Shown: piece by piece, positions 39,201 to 47,625 of the stretch
Layout of the letters: each line of letters begins with the position of its first letter
Numbering within the stretch: position 1 is the stretch's first letter
NCBI RefSeq assembly: GCF_009903625.1
Contig: NZ_CP047569.1
Coordinates: forward strand, 1,396,501 to 1,460,500
Reading direction: 5' to 3'
DNA from: Microbulbifer sp. ALW1
GTDB taxonomy: Bacteria > Pseudomonadota > Gammaproteobacteria > Pseudomonadales > Cellvibrionaceae
Length of the DNA: 64,000 nucleotides
Made by a program: the position numbers and the translations under genes
Notes under the pieces: generated by a model
What the model was told of the DNA's origin: nothing
What the model saw: the letters and a program-made list of their open reading frames with translations, nothing else
Database searches by the model: none

Positions 39201-40109
39201 ATGCAGCCAATCAAAAAGATCGCGTTTATCGGGCTCGGTAATATGGGCGGCCCCATGGCCGCAAACCTGGTGAACAAGGGTTTTGCAGTAACGGCCTTTG
39301 ACCTGTCGGTACCGATGCTGGAAAGCGCAGTGTCCAATGGTTGCCTGCGCGGCGAAAGCGCGGAAGCGGCGATTGACGGCGCCGACGTGGTGGTTTCCAT
39401 GCTGCCCAGCGGCGAAGCGGTGCGTGCGCTGTATCTCGGGGCGCAGGGTTTATTGCAGGCGATGGATCGGGAAACCCTGCTCATTGACTGCTCCACCATT
39501 GCCGCAAACGACGCCCGCCAGGTGATCGCGGCAGCGGCTGAGCGCGGTATCGACGCGCTGGATGCCCCGGTCTCCGGTGGCACCGCCGCCGCCGCGGCAG
39601 GGACTCTGTCGTTTATGTGCGGTGGCGAAGACCAAACACTGGAGCGGGCGCGTCCGGTGCTGGAGGCCATGGGCGCAAATATTTTTCATGCCGGCCCCGC
39701 AGGCAGCGGCCAGGTCGCCAAAATCTGCAACAACATGCTGCTGGCCATTCATATGATCGGCACCGCAGAGGCTTTGCAGCTGGGGGTGGATAACGGGCTG
39801 GACCCGCAGGTGTTGTCGCAGATTATGAGTGCCAGCTCCGGCGGCAACTGGTCACTGGAAAAGTACAATCCCTACCCGGGGGTAATGGACAATGTGCCGG
39901 CCTCCCGGGACTACCAGGGCGGTTTCTCGGTGGCCCTGATGCTGAAAGACCTGGGGCTCGCCATGGATACCGCCGCTGGCAGTGCATCCTCGACGCCGCT
40001 GGGCGCGCTGGCGAAAAATCTCTACCAGCTGCACGGTGGCGATGACCTCAACAGGTCGCTGGATTTTTCCAGTATCCAGAATCTGTTCCGGCGTCCCGTC
40101 GGAGACTGA
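39201..40109 (+). CDS. mmsB: 3-hydroxyisobutyrate dehydrogenase
   Basis: 302 residues. N-terminal Rossmann fold with FIGLGNMGGPMAANL, the beta-hydroxyacid dehydrogenase signature, then the substrate motif DAPVSGGTAAAAAGTLSFMCGG, and the catalytic-lysine helix GSGQVAKICNNMLLAIHM. C-terminal all-helical domain ends with the usual FSSIQ-like sequence. It oxidises 3-hydroxyisobutyrate to methylmalonate semialdehyde with NAD+ in the cytoplasm. It probably forms an operon with the upstream CoA hydrolase. GAGAGGGAAA is the ribosome binding site. Confidence 0.95.
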   Translation: MQPIKKIAFIGLGNMGGPMAANLVNKGFAVTAFDLSVPMLESAVSNGCLRGESAEAAIDGADVVVSMLPSGEAVRALYLGAQGLLQAMDRETLLIDCSTIAANDARQVIAAAAERGIDALDAPVSGGTAAAAAGTLSFMCGGEDQTLERARPVLEAMGANIFHAGPAGSGQVAKICNNMLLAIHMIGTAEALQLGVDNGLDPQVLSQIMSASSGGNWSLEKYNPYPGVMDNVPASRDYQGGFSVALMLKDLGLAMDTAAGSASSTPLGALAKNLYQLHGGDDLNRSLDFSSIQNLFRRPVGD

Positions 40110-40133
40110 GTGCCGCGACCAACCTGCCGGCGC

Positions 40134-40147
40134 TTGATCTAAATCAA
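40134..40147. promoter_or_regulatory. FNR/ANR box upstream of hemN
   Basis: TTGATCTAAATCAA, a perfect match to TTGAT-N4-ATCAA. The dyad extends further to 12-bp arms (40127-40138 and 40143-40154). Its centre is about 90 bp upstream of the hemN start. Confidence 0.85.
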
Positions 40148-40230
40148 GCGCCGGTAATCCGTGGCCCGGTAACTTTGCGCGATCCAATAGTTTCCCGCTC
40201 ATTCAGCTCCGGATCACAGGTTACGCGTAA

Positions 40231-41739
40231 ATGGCCTCAAATCGCTTGGACAGCGCCCCCCCTCGCAGCAGTGATACCCCTTGTATCCCTGGCTCCTCTG
40301 GTACCTCTGGTACCTCTGGTACCTCTGACTCTGTTGCATCGGGGGTAGCTTCCGGAGACCTTTCTCCTGAACTGCTGGCGCGTTACGCGGGCCCATGTCC
40401 TCGCTATACGTCGTATCCCACTGCCGACCGGTTTACGCCGCTGCATGCCAATCGTGAATTACTTGCGGCGAATGGAAGTGGCAAGCCCTGGGAAGCATTG
40501 CGAGACGTGAGCTCCCTGTCGCTCTATGTGCATATCCCATTCTGTCGTTCCCTCTGCTACTTCTGTGCCTGCAACAAGGTAATTACCCAGCAGTATGGTC
40601 TGGCTTCCAGCTACCTGGAGCGTGTACTTGCCGAGGCTCAGTGGTATCGGGAACGCGTCGCACGGGTGCCTGTAACCCAATTGCACCTCGGTGGTGGTAC
40701 GCCAACCTATCTGAACGACGGCGATCTGACGCGGCTGGTGCGGGGGCTCGGGGAGGTGTTTGATCTTCGCCCCGGAGAGGACGTGGAATACAGTGTGGAA
40801 GCGGATCCGCGGGTGCTGGAACTGGAAACCCTGGATACGCTACAAACACTCGGTTTCAATCGCCTGAGTATGGGCATCCAGGATTTCAATCCCGAGGTGC
40901 AAAGGGCGATCAATCGAATCTGCACGCCGCAGCAGGTCCGCACCCTGACCGATGCCGCGCGGGCGCGGGGCTTTGGTTCCATTTCCTATGACCTGATCTA
41001 CGGTCTGCCCGGGCAGGACGTGCAAAGCCTGGAGCGCACCATCGATAAGGTGATTGAACTGGCACCGGATCGTATTGCTTTGTATCACTACGCGCATCTG
41101 CCACACCGATTCAAGGCGCAACGCCTGATCGACTCCGACCTGATTCCGTCACCGCAGGCAAAAATCGATATGCAGCTTGCCGCGACACAGCGGCTGACAA
41201 ATGCAGGTTACCGGTTTCTCGGTATGGACCATTTTTCCCGCCCGGAAGACCCCCTTGCCGCGGCCGCCGACGATGGACGCCTCGCGCGCAATTTCCAGGG
41301 CTATACATTGATGCCCGCTGACGCGCTGATCGGCCTTGGTGCCTCGGCCATCAGCTACAGTCGCGATGGCTACTGGCAAAACCACCACGGCCAGAAGGAG
41401 TATGCGACGGCCATTGCCGAGCGCGGCGAGGCCATCTGCCGGGGCTGGTCGCTCGATGATGACGACCGGGTGCGGCAGTGGCTGATCATGGAGTTGATGT
41501 GCCATCTCAGGGTGGAAAAGCGCGCGCTGGAGCTGCGCACAAACACGCCGTTCGGACAGTATTTTGCCGCGGATCTGGCCCGGTTACGCCCACTGATTGC
41601 GGACGGGCTGATACGCGAATCAGAGCAAGACCTGGTGGTCACTGAGCGCGGTCGCTGGTTCCTGCGCAATATTGCCGCCGCTTTTGACCGGCACTTGCAC
41701 ACCGGGGAATCCGCAGCTCAGTACTCCCGTGTGCTTTAA
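40231..41739 (+). CDS. hemN: Oxygen-independent coproporphyrinogen III oxidase HemN
   Basis: 502 residues. Radical-SAM enzyme that makes protoporphyrinogen IX under low oxygen. The [4Fe-4S] cysteines are Cys105, Cys109 and Cys112, with Cys114, in HIPFCRSLCYFCACNK; LHLGGGTPTYL binds SAM, and the C-terminal HemN domain is complete. It is about 45 residues longer than E. coli HemN because of an N-terminal Ser/Gly/Thr-rich tail encoded partly by a 9-bp tandem repeat. A start nearer residue 41 is possible, but I saw no better ribosome site. A perfect FNR box upstream and fnr directly downstream point to oxygen-responsive control. Confidence 0.94.
   Translation: MASNRLDSAPPRSSDTPCIPGSSGTSGTSGTSDSVASGVASGDLSPELLARYAGPCPRYTSYPTADRFTPLHANRELLAANGSGKPWEALRDVSSLSLYVHIPFCRSLCYFCACNKVITQQYGLASSYLERVLAEAQWYRERVARVPVTQLHLGGGTPTYLNDGDLTRLVRGLGEVFDLRPGEDVEYSVEADPRVLELETLDTLQTLGFNRLSMGIQDFNPEVQRAINRICTPQQVRTLTDAARARGFGSISYDLIYGLPGQDVQSLERTIDKVIELAPDRIALYHYAHLPHRFKAQRLIDSDLIPSPQAKIDMQLAATQRLTNAGYRFLGMDHFSRPEDPLAAAADDGRLARNFQGYTLMPADALIGLGASAISYSRDGYWQNHHGQKEYATAIAERGEAICRGWSLDDDDRVRQWLIMELMCHLRVEKRALELRTNTPFGQYFAADLARLRPLIADGLIRESEQDLVVTERGRWFLRNIAAAFDRHLHTGESAAQYSRVL
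40300..40326 (+). repeat. 9-bp tandem microsatellite inside hemN
   Basis: Three perfect GGTACCTCT units, preceded by a degenerate unit (GGCTCCTCT) at 40291-40299. They encode Ser-Gly-Thr repeats in frame, so copy-number change would alter the tail length without a frameshift. Confidence 0.9.
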
Positions 41740-41930
41740 TCGGTTGCTGGAGATACAATTCCAGGATGGACGGGGCGGGGAAGCGCCCCTGAATTGGGAA
41801 TTTCTTTCGAAAGATGCCGCGAAAAAAGAAGTCGCGGAAAAAGTTGCAAACGAACGGGCGAACGATCGACCGAAAGACTTATCGACGAACAGTTCATCGA
41901 CGAAATAGTCATCGAATAGTGAAAGTGGAA

Positions 41931-42665
41931 ATGACGATGCCGAAATCCTCACCAGCGGTCAATTGCGGAAACTGCTCTGTCAGAAGGTTGTGTCTACCGG
42001 TGGGGCTGAGTGAGGAGGATATCCAGCGCCTGGAGCAGGTCTCGCGCAAGAAAAAAATCCTCAAAGCCGGCGACACCCTGTTTCGCGCCGGTGATCCCTT
42101 TTCCAATCTCTATGCCATTCGCTCGGGCAGCTTCAAGTCTGCGGTGATCGGCGCCGACGGTGACACCCAGGTGACCCATTTCGCATTACCCGGTGAATTG
42201 CTGGGGCTGGATGCGTACAGCAGTGGTTCCCACCCTGGCTATGCGGAGGCGCTGGAAGAAAGCAGTGTGTGCGTACTGCCATTTACTCAGCTCGAAAATC
42301 TGGCGCAGCAGGTGCCCGCACTGCAAAAGCAGATTTACAACATATTTTCCGAAGAACTGAAGCAGGACAACGACGTGTTGCTACTGCTTGGCAAACGCTC
42401 CGCGGAGAGTCGTCTAGCAGCGCTGCTGATTAATATCTCCAGCCGCTATGCGCGACGTGGCTACTCGGCCAGTGAATTCAAACTTTCCATGCAGCGTATG
42501 GATATCGCGAACTATCTGGGGCTGACCGCGGAAACCGTCAGTCGCCTGATGTCGCGCTTTCAAAAGCAGGGGCTCATCCTGGCACAGGGAAGGGCGATTA
42601 CGATTTTGGATCTTATCGCCCTTAGTGAGCTTGCCGGGACTCACTGCAGTTACGAGAACGGATAA
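41931..42665 (+). CDS. fnr: FNR/ANR oxygen-sensing transcriptional regulator
   Basis: 244 residues from the ATG at 41931; E. coli FNR is 250. It carries the oxygen-labile [4Fe-4S] ligands: Cys12, Cys15 and Cys21 in NCGNCSVRRLC, and Cys114 in EESSVCVLPF. A cAMP-type beta-roll domain, a dimer helix, and a winged helix-turn-helix follow. The recognition helix has ETVSR (LGLTAETVSRLMSRF), which reads TTGAT half-sites. Two such boxes flank this gene, before hemN and before the hemerythrin gene. An open frame extends upstream to 41814, but it is Lys/Arg-rich and lacks conservation. The gene lies 191 bp after hemN. Confidence 0.95.
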   Translation: MTMPKSSPAVNCGNCSVRRLCLPVGLSEEDIQRLEQVSRKKKILKAGDTLFRAGDPFSNLYAIRSGSFKSAVIGADGDTQVTHFALPGELLGLDAYSSGSHPGYAEALEESSVCVLPFTQLENLAQQVPALQKQIYNIFSEELKQDNDVLLLLGKRSAESRLAALLINISSRYARRGYSASEFKLSMQRMDIANYLGLTAETVSRLMSRFQKQGLILAQGRAITILDLIALSELAGTHCSYENG

Positions 42666-42672
42666 AGTAATT

Positions 42673-42717
42673 AACGGGTTTCCTTCAGTGAGAGGCGCAC
42701 ACCCGTTAGCCTCTCAC
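42673..42717. other. Hairpin with possible pseudoknot between convergent genes
   Basis: Stem GTGAGAGGC (42688-42696) with GCCTCTCAC (42709-42717). The 12-base loop contains ACCCGTT (42701-42707), complementary to AACGGGT just upstream (42673-42679). There is no T-run, so it is not a standard terminator. Confidence 0.4.
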
Positions 42718-42754
42718 TCTGTTCACTTTGTCGTCTGTCGTTTGCGACCTGTGT

Positions 42755-43321
42755 TCAGCTGGCGACGGCGGACTCCCTCTCCGCAAGATCCTGATAAATG
42801 GCCTGGTAAAGCTGCTTCACGCCCCGGTGAAAATGGCAGCTCTGCCTGTCTGCCAGCGCGACGGTCACTTCTTCCCAGTCGGTGTCGGTCAAGTATTGAT
42901 TGACCAGCGGCAGCAGAATTTCGTTTTCTTTTTTCATGTGTGCACGCTGCAGGGCGATATATTCCTGCGCGGTGCCGAACAGTCGTTCCCGTTCCACTGC
43001 GGCATCATTGGCGACTGCGTAAAACAGCTGGTTCATTGTGCGGGTGGCTTCGGCGACGGCCTTGTGTTCCGATGTTATTTTTTCAACCAGGTCTCTAATG
43101 TCCACGGGCTTGCCCAGCAACTGTTCGAACACGAGGTCTTCCACCGGGTGGTGCCACTGGTCCGGATAGACAGAAAAGTAATCCAGCGCCTCCAGGATCA
43201 TGCTCAGGGTTGCGGGATCCCGATCTTGCTTTCCCAGTTCGTGGAGCAAATGTTCAAACACATCCAGCAGGTTCTGCATCTGCTTGTGGTCATCGCAGAG
43301 TTGTCGGTAAATGCCGTTCAT
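42755..43321 (-). CDS. Hemerythrin HHE-domain protein
   Basis: 188 residues from the ATG at 43321, chosen because of a perfect AAGGAGG seven bases upstream; longer in-frame starts would place the FNR box inside the gene. Four-helix-bundle diiron ligands are visible: His12 in CDDHKQM, His57/His58 and Glu61 in WHHPVEDL, His86 in SEHKAV, His128 and Glu132 in RAHMKKENEIL. Such proteins bind O2 or NO, or repair iron centres, in the cytoplasm. The FNR box upstream suggests induction at low oxygen. Convergent with fnr. Confidence 0.92.
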   Translation of the reverse strand: MNGIYRQLCDDHKQMQNLLDVFEHLLHELGKQDRDPATLSMILEALDYFSVYPDQWHHPVEDLVFEQLLGKPVDIRDLVEKITSEHKAVAEATRTMNQLFYAVANDAAVERERLFGTAQEYIALQRAHMKKENEILLPLVNQYLTDTDWEEVTVALADRQSCHFHRGVKQLYQAIYQDLAERESAVAS

Positions 43322-43387
43322 ATCGCGCCTCCTTGACGGGCAGTGACAATCGATAATCCCATTGTTGTCTGCTGTCAGAGGGAGAGC

Positions 43388-43401
43388 TTGATCTGAATCA
43401 A
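43388..43401. promoter_or_regulatory. FNR/ANR box upstream of the hemerythrin gene
   Basis: TTGATCTGAATCAA is a perfect TTGAT-N4-ATCAA site, centred about 74 bp before the start codon. Confidence 0.85.
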
Positions 43402-43493
43402 GCCGCGACAATATCGTGTCGCGGCTTGCGTCGACAGCGCAAAGCGAGTGCTATCGAGGAGAGGTGAAGTGAAGCCTGGGGGCCTCAGTGACG

Positions 43494-43901
43494 TTAGAAG
43501 TAATAATCCTGCAGATCGATCTGTTCCCAGTCGTACACCAGCTTGGGACCATCCGCGGTGACCAGGCTGACCTTGTCGGCCACCAGGCACTCGGACCAGT
43601 CGACCTTATTCATATCCACGATTTCCGCGCCGCCTTGCACCTGCACAATGGAGTCCTTCCATACCTGCTGGCAATTGTTTGGAACTTCACCCTTGATCAA
43701 CAATTGCTGGCCCAGGTAGTTCTGGTAACGCAGCTGGGGCATGCGGTTCAGGTGGTAGCGCTCTTCCTCTGCCTGCAGGAAGAACTTGCCGTTTTCCTCG
43801 ATCAGGGTGCCGCTGACGGTGAGCGTTTGTTGCGGCGGATTGGCGGCGCAGGCGGAAAGGAACAGCAGGGGAAGCAGTAAGCTCTTTTTTGACGACATCA
43901 T
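43494..43901 (-). CDS. Small lipoprotein of unknown function, possibly OB-fold
   Basis: 135 residues from the ATG at 43901 (AAAGAG seven bases upstream). Lipobox LSAC with Cys17, so probably membrane-anchored. The mature part is short and beta-rich: TLTVSGTLIEENGKFFLQAEEERYHL, then YLGQQLLIKGEVPNN, which by eye resembles an OB-fold (a strand pattern with GTL...GE V). Two later cysteines (NNCQQ, SECLV) may form a disulfide. I do not recognise the family. It is downstream of the hemerythrin promoter region and upstream of no obvious partner, apparently on its own transcript. Confidence 0.75.
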   Translation of the reverse strand: MMSSKKSLLLPLLFLSACAANPPQQTLTVSGTLIEENGKFFLQAEEERYHLNRMPQLRYQNYLGQQLLIKGEVPNNCQQVWKDSIVQVQGGAEIVDMNKVDWSECLVADKVSLVTADGPKLVYDWEQIDLQDYYF

Positions 43902-44041
43902 TGTTACTCTTTGGTTATTTGTTACCAAAATAGCAAGTGAGGGTTGCAGAAGCGTTTCAGTTTGGTTGCAGCGGTACCGCGGGCAGGAAAAAACTGTCAG
44001 AACAGCAATCGGGAAGCGGAGGGGAGAAGGCATTATAAAGT

Positions 44042-44063
44042 CCGGCGCCAAACAGGGCGCCGG
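44042..44063. terminator. GC-rich hairpin downstream of hutZ
   Basis: Perfect 8-bp stem CCGGCGCC/GGCGCCGG with six-base loop. Read on the minus strand it is followed by ACTTTAT, a weak T-run, so it probably ends the heme-receptor operon. Confidence 0.55.
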
Positions 44064-44086
44064 TGTGCAGTGAACACCCGGAGCGT

Positions 44087-44695
44087 TCAGGCTGCGTCGC
44101 TGTTCTTTTCCTTGTGGCCGTCTTTCAGGTGCAAGGCGACCTGTTTTTCCAGGCCTTCCAGCGCGTACGCCTGGCCAAAGCCTTTGACGTAGCGCCCGGC
44201 GCTGGGCTTCAGTTCAAACAGGTGGAAATCTTCCAGGCCTTTCAGGTGATCCATAACCGGGCCAAACTTCTCCCGCAGTTGTTCAATGCGCTCCTGCCAG
44301 AGAGGCGCCTCACGGCCGATCAGGCCCGCCTCCACATTGAACGTCACCCGCAAACGCGCAAACGCCTGCTTGGTATCCGCTTCATCTGCATTAAATATCA
44401 CAGAAGCCTTACGGTTAGCTTTCAGGTTGGCTGCATGTTCGGAAAGGTCGGAAATAAACAGGTAAAAGTGACCATCGGCGGCCAGAAAAGGCGCGGTACT
44501 CGCGTGTGGGTACCCCTCTGGTGTCAGGCTCGCCAGGTTAAGTAGCTTGCGGGTGGCGATGAAGTCGCGCACTTCAGCGACCAGGTCGGCGCCGTCATTC
44601 GTCTTGGCGACACTGGTCCTGGCGGCACTGGCTTGTGGATCGACTTGTGGCGTGCCGGCTTGATTGTCGATGTTACTGTTGTTCTGTTCGGTCAT
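44087..44695 (-). CDS. hutZ: Heme utilisation protein HutZ (heme-degrading, FMN-binding-fold)
   Basis: 202 residues. Split-barrel fold of the pyridoxamine-phosphate-oxidase superfamily: LNLASLTPEGYPHASTAPFLAADGHFYLFISDLSEHAANLKAN is the HugZ/HutZ pattern, and YVKGFGQAYALEG with a late GHKE histidine is the heme-binding end. The N-terminal 40 residues are polar and probably disordered. HutZ opens the heme ring in the cytoplasm to release iron. It is the third gene of receptor-hutX-hutZ on the minus strand (15-bp gap to hutX). HugZ of other species is longer; length here fits HutZ. Confidence 0.9.
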   Translation of the reverse strand: MTEQNNSNIDNQAGTPQVDPQASAARTSVAKTNDGADLVAEVRDFIATRKLLNLASLTPEGYPHASTAPFLAADGHFYLFISDLSEHAANLKANRKASVIFNADEADTKQAFARLRVTFNVEAGLIGREAPLWQERIEQLREKFGPVMDHLKGLEDFHLFELKPSAGRYVKGFGQAYALEGLEKQVALHLKDGHKEKNSDAA

Positions 44696-44710
44696 GATCA
44701 GAATCCCCCG

Positions 44711-45223
44711 TCAGGAATGTTCAGCGCCGGCGCCTGCCAGCTGCTGCTTTAAAGCGTTAAAACGAGCAACCTGTTCCGGGATCAGTTTGCGCTCTGCATC
44801 CCGTCCCAGAAATACCTTGAATACACAATTGCCACTGGGGGCCAGGAATACGATGGAATGGCTCTCGGCCCCGCGGTGGGGTTTGCTCACAAAGGCCACT
44901 TCACTCAAGCCGTCCACCAGCAGGTGACCGTGGAAGGGGTTTTTGTGGTGCATGAAGTTGTAGTAGCCGTGGGCAATGCTGCCCCTGGGGAATTCCCCTT
45001 TGAATTCGAACACCGAGCCCTCGTTCTGCACGATGGTGGTGACCTTGCCCCAGCTGGGCAGTTCTTCAATCAGCGGCCACACCGCTTCGCTGCCGGCAAG
45101 TGAGGCCATGTCTGCGGGCAGGTTGGCGATGATTTGCCGCACGCTGGTGTCTAGCTGTTTTGCCATCTGCTCCAGGGTATGGCCCGGTTCGCTGGCCAGT
45201 AATTCCTGTACCTGTTGTTGCAT
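44711..45223 (-). CDS. hutX: Cytosolic heme carrier HutX
   Basis: 170 residues from the ATG at 45223, the usual HutX length; the frame stays open 37 codons further upstream without conserved sequence. N-terminal helix pair (LEQMAKQLDTSVRQIIANLP) then the HutX/ChuX beta domain: WGKVTTIVQNEGSVFEFKGEFPRGSIAHGYYNFMHHKNPFHGHLL, with VAFVSKPHRGAESHSIVFL. HutX takes heme after import and passes it to HutZ for cleavage. It lies between the heme receptor and hutZ, as in Vibrio-type loci. Confidence 0.93.
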   Translation of the reverse strand: MQQQVQELLASEPGHTLEQMAKQLDTSVRQIIANLPADMASLAGSEAVWPLIEELPSWGKVTTIVQNEGSVFEFKGEFPRGSIAHGYYNFMHHKNPFHGHLLVDGLSEVAFVSKPHRGAESHSIVFLAPSGNCVFKVFLGRDAERKLIPEQVARFNALKQQLAGAGAEHS

Positions 45224-45346
45224 GATTCGGTTTTCCGGCAATGTCTTAATTAGAGATGTCTTGAATACGGGCTCTTCAAGTGCAAATGGCGGGCCGCAGA
45301 CAATCGGCCCGACTCGCACTCCGTTTCCCGGCAAATGAACAAGGGA

Positions 45347-47413
45347 TCAGAAGCGGTAACTGGCAGAAAGCTTAATGTTGCGTCCGGGCATATACAGCTG
45401 CTGGAAGGCGACCCGATACTCCTCGTCCGCCAGGTTATCCAGCGCCAGCCCCAGCTTCAGGCCGTTGAGGTTGCCGGTGGCCGGTTCCCAGGTCACATAG
45501 GCATCCGCCAGAGTGTAGCTGTCGAACTCGCGGGCTTCGTCGTCCGGCAACTGATCCTGGGCGGAGACCAGTGAGGTACGCAGGCCGGTTTTCAGGTCGC
45601 GCTGCAGGAAGTAGTAACCCAGGTCCAGCACCCACTTGTCGGCGGGGATATTGCTCAGGTAGCTGTCATCTGACGGGTCCTTGCCCTCCGTCTGGCCGTA
45701 GCTCAGGCCCAGTTCCAGGTCGTTCAGCCGGTAGTTGGCGCCCAGCTCAAAGCCTTTCAGTTCCGCTTCGTCCACATTCTGGTAGGTGGTGTTCATGGGG
45801 AAGCCAAACATGAAGTGCGGATTGATGACCACCTGCTCGATAAAGTTATCCACCTTGTTGCGAAACACCGCGGCACGGGCGGTCAGCTGGTCGCTGTCAC
45901 TGGCGAGGCCGCTGAAGGCAAAGTCTGCGCGCAGCTCGGTATTCTGCGCTTCTTCTGCTGCCAGATCCGGGTTGGGGATAAAGGTGTTGGCGAGGAATCC
46001 CATACCCATAAAGCTGAAATCACCGTAGGCGTAGTGGGTGCCCTGGGTGTACATCTCTTCCACGCCCGGTGCCCGGAAGGCTCTGGCGTAGCTGGCGGTC
46101 AGGTTCATCCAGTCGCTGGCTTTGACGGAGGCGGCGATGGACGGGGATACCGCGCTGTCATCGCGGGCGGAATCCACCAGCTGCTTGCTGTTTGCTTCAA
46201 AGCGGTCGTAGCGCAGCCCGGGGGTCAGGGTCAGAAGTTCGGCAAAAATGAAGTCCGCCTGGGCGTAGAAGCCCAGTACCTCGGAGTCCGCGTTCATATC
46301 TTCCGGCCGGTTGTCGCCGTCGCGCACGGTGGTGACGTCGTCCCGGTACCAGTCGAGGCCGTAGACCCACTGGGCGCCGAAACCGTCACTGGCATTGGTG
46401 ATGGCAATACCGGTGGTGTTCACTTCGGTGTTGTCATTCTGACCGTTTTGTCCTTGAGTCGGACGGAATTCGTCGAACTGGGTGTCGTTGCGATACACGG
46501 TGAATTTCGACGTGTGTTTACCGTCCAATGCCTGCACCAGGTAGCTGGCGGTCAGGTTCTGGTCGGTAATGTCGCGTTCGATAAACGGCGAGCTGGTGCC
46601 CACATTGGCGTTGGGGTTGGACGGTACCCCTTCTTCGCGATTGTTATGGCGGAAGATGATATCGAAGCGCTGGTTATCGCTGATCTGGGCGCCGCCACGG
46701 AGGAGCAGGGCGGTGTTATCACTGGCGCTGTCTGCTAACTCTTCGCCGCCGCCAATTTCCAGGTTGTCGCGCTCGGAAACAGTTCCGTTTACCAGATAGT
46801 CGAACTTGCCGGATTGGCCGTAGATCGCCGCGGTGGTTTCGCTGGAGTCGCCATTGCTGCCCAATTCTTCCTTCAGGTAGCCGCCAAAGGTTTCACCGTT
46901 TTTCAGCAAGTCGCTGGCGTTTTTGGTCGACAGGGCCACCACGCCGCCGATGGCGCCGGAGCCCCAGAGGCTGGATGCCGGGCCCTTTTTCACTTCCACC
47001 TGTTTCAGCAGTTCCGGATCCAGCTGGTAAGTGCCGCGGTGGCCGGAGTTAAAGTTCTGGCGCGCACCGTCGATGGTTTGTAACACGCGCACGCCGGACA
47101 GGCCGCGGATATTGGGTGCCTGGTTGGAGTAGCGCGGGCCGCCTTCCACCTGAATGTTGGGTTCATATTTCAGTGCCTGGGCGATGGATTCCGGTTGCTG
47201 CTCTTCCAGCTGTTCGCGCTCGACAACCACCGTGCGCGCGTCTTTTTCCGTCGCGGCCGGGTTGCGGTCTGCGGCGACAACCACTTCGCCAAACTGGATT
47301 ACCGGTTGATCACTGTGCGCGGTGTCTGCTGCCTGTGCCAATGTATTACTGGCACCCAGCGCCAGCAGTGCGGCGGCGAGAGGTTGGAGTTTCAGAGTCT
47401 TGATCTGGCCCAT
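45347..47413 (-). CDS. TonB-dependent heme/hemoglobin receptor
   Basis: 688 residues from the ATG at 47413 (AGGGGG eight bases upstream); a 41-codon longer frame has no signal peptide. Signal peptide ends near AQA-AD; TonB-box-like EVVVAADRNP; plug with GLSGVRVLQTIDGARQNF and KKGPASSLWGSGAIGGVV. Barrel motifs FRAP (ARAFRAPGVEEMY) and NPDL (IPNPDLAAEEAQNTE) with a histidine between them (QGTHYAYGDF) are the hallmark of heme receptors such as HemR and HutA. It takes heme across the outer membrane using the TonB complex encoded divergently. It heads an operon with hutX and hutZ. Confidence 0.95.
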   Translation of the reverse strand: MGQIKTLKLQPLAAALLALGASNTLAQAADTAHSDQPVIQFGEVVVAADRNPAATEKDARTVVVEREQLEEQQPESIAQALKYEPNIQVEGGPRYSNQAPNIRGLSGVRVLQTIDGARQNFNSGHRGTYQLDPELLKQVEVKKGPASSLWGSGAIGGVVALSTKNASDLLKNGETFGGYLKEELGSNGDSSETTAAIYGQSGKFDYLVNGTVSERDNLEIGGGEELADSASDNTALLLRGGAQISDNQRFDIIFRHNNREEGVPSNPNANVGTSSPFIERDITDQNLTASYLVQALDGKHTSKFTVYRNDTQFDEFRPTQGQNGQNDNTEVNTTGIAITNASDGFGAQWVYGLDWYRDDVTTVRDGDNRPEDMNADSEVLGFYAQADFIFAELLTLTPGLRYDRFEANSKQLVDSARDDSAVSPSIAASVKASDWMNLTASYARAFRAPGVEEMYTQGTHYAYGDFSFMGMGFLANTFIPNPDLAAEEAQNTELRADFAFSGLASDSDQLTARAAVFRNKVDNFIEQVVINPHFMFGFPMNTTYQNVDEAELKGFELGANYRLNDLELGLSYGQTEGKDPSDDSYLSNIPADKWVLDLGYYFLQRDLKTGLRTSLVSAQDQLPDDEAREFDSYTLADAYVTWEPATGNLNGLKLGLALDNLADEEYRVAFQQLYMPGRNIKLSASYRF

Positions 47414-47552
47414 GGCGGTGCCCCCTTTGTGCATTTGTGCATTCCCAAATTGTTTTCTGCGCAGTTCAGTTACTTGCGTCACCGGTCGTTTTTTGTACGA
47501 GCAACAGCCTGCGGTTGTGCCAAAGAATATGTACAAATAATCTAATTGTAAA

Positions 47553-47567
47553 TGCTAACAATTATCG
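47553..47567. promoter_or_regulatory. Candidate Fur box in the divergent hut/tonB region
   Basis: TGCTAACAATTATCG matches the 7-1-7 Fur consensus at about 12 of 15 positions. It lies between the divergent heme-receptor and tonB genes, where one site could repress both operons. Confidence 0.5.
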
Positions 47568-47625
47568 TTTGAGTTTATTTGGGCGGATTGCTAACCTGTG
47601 GTCAGCCAAAAAACGTGAACGAGGA

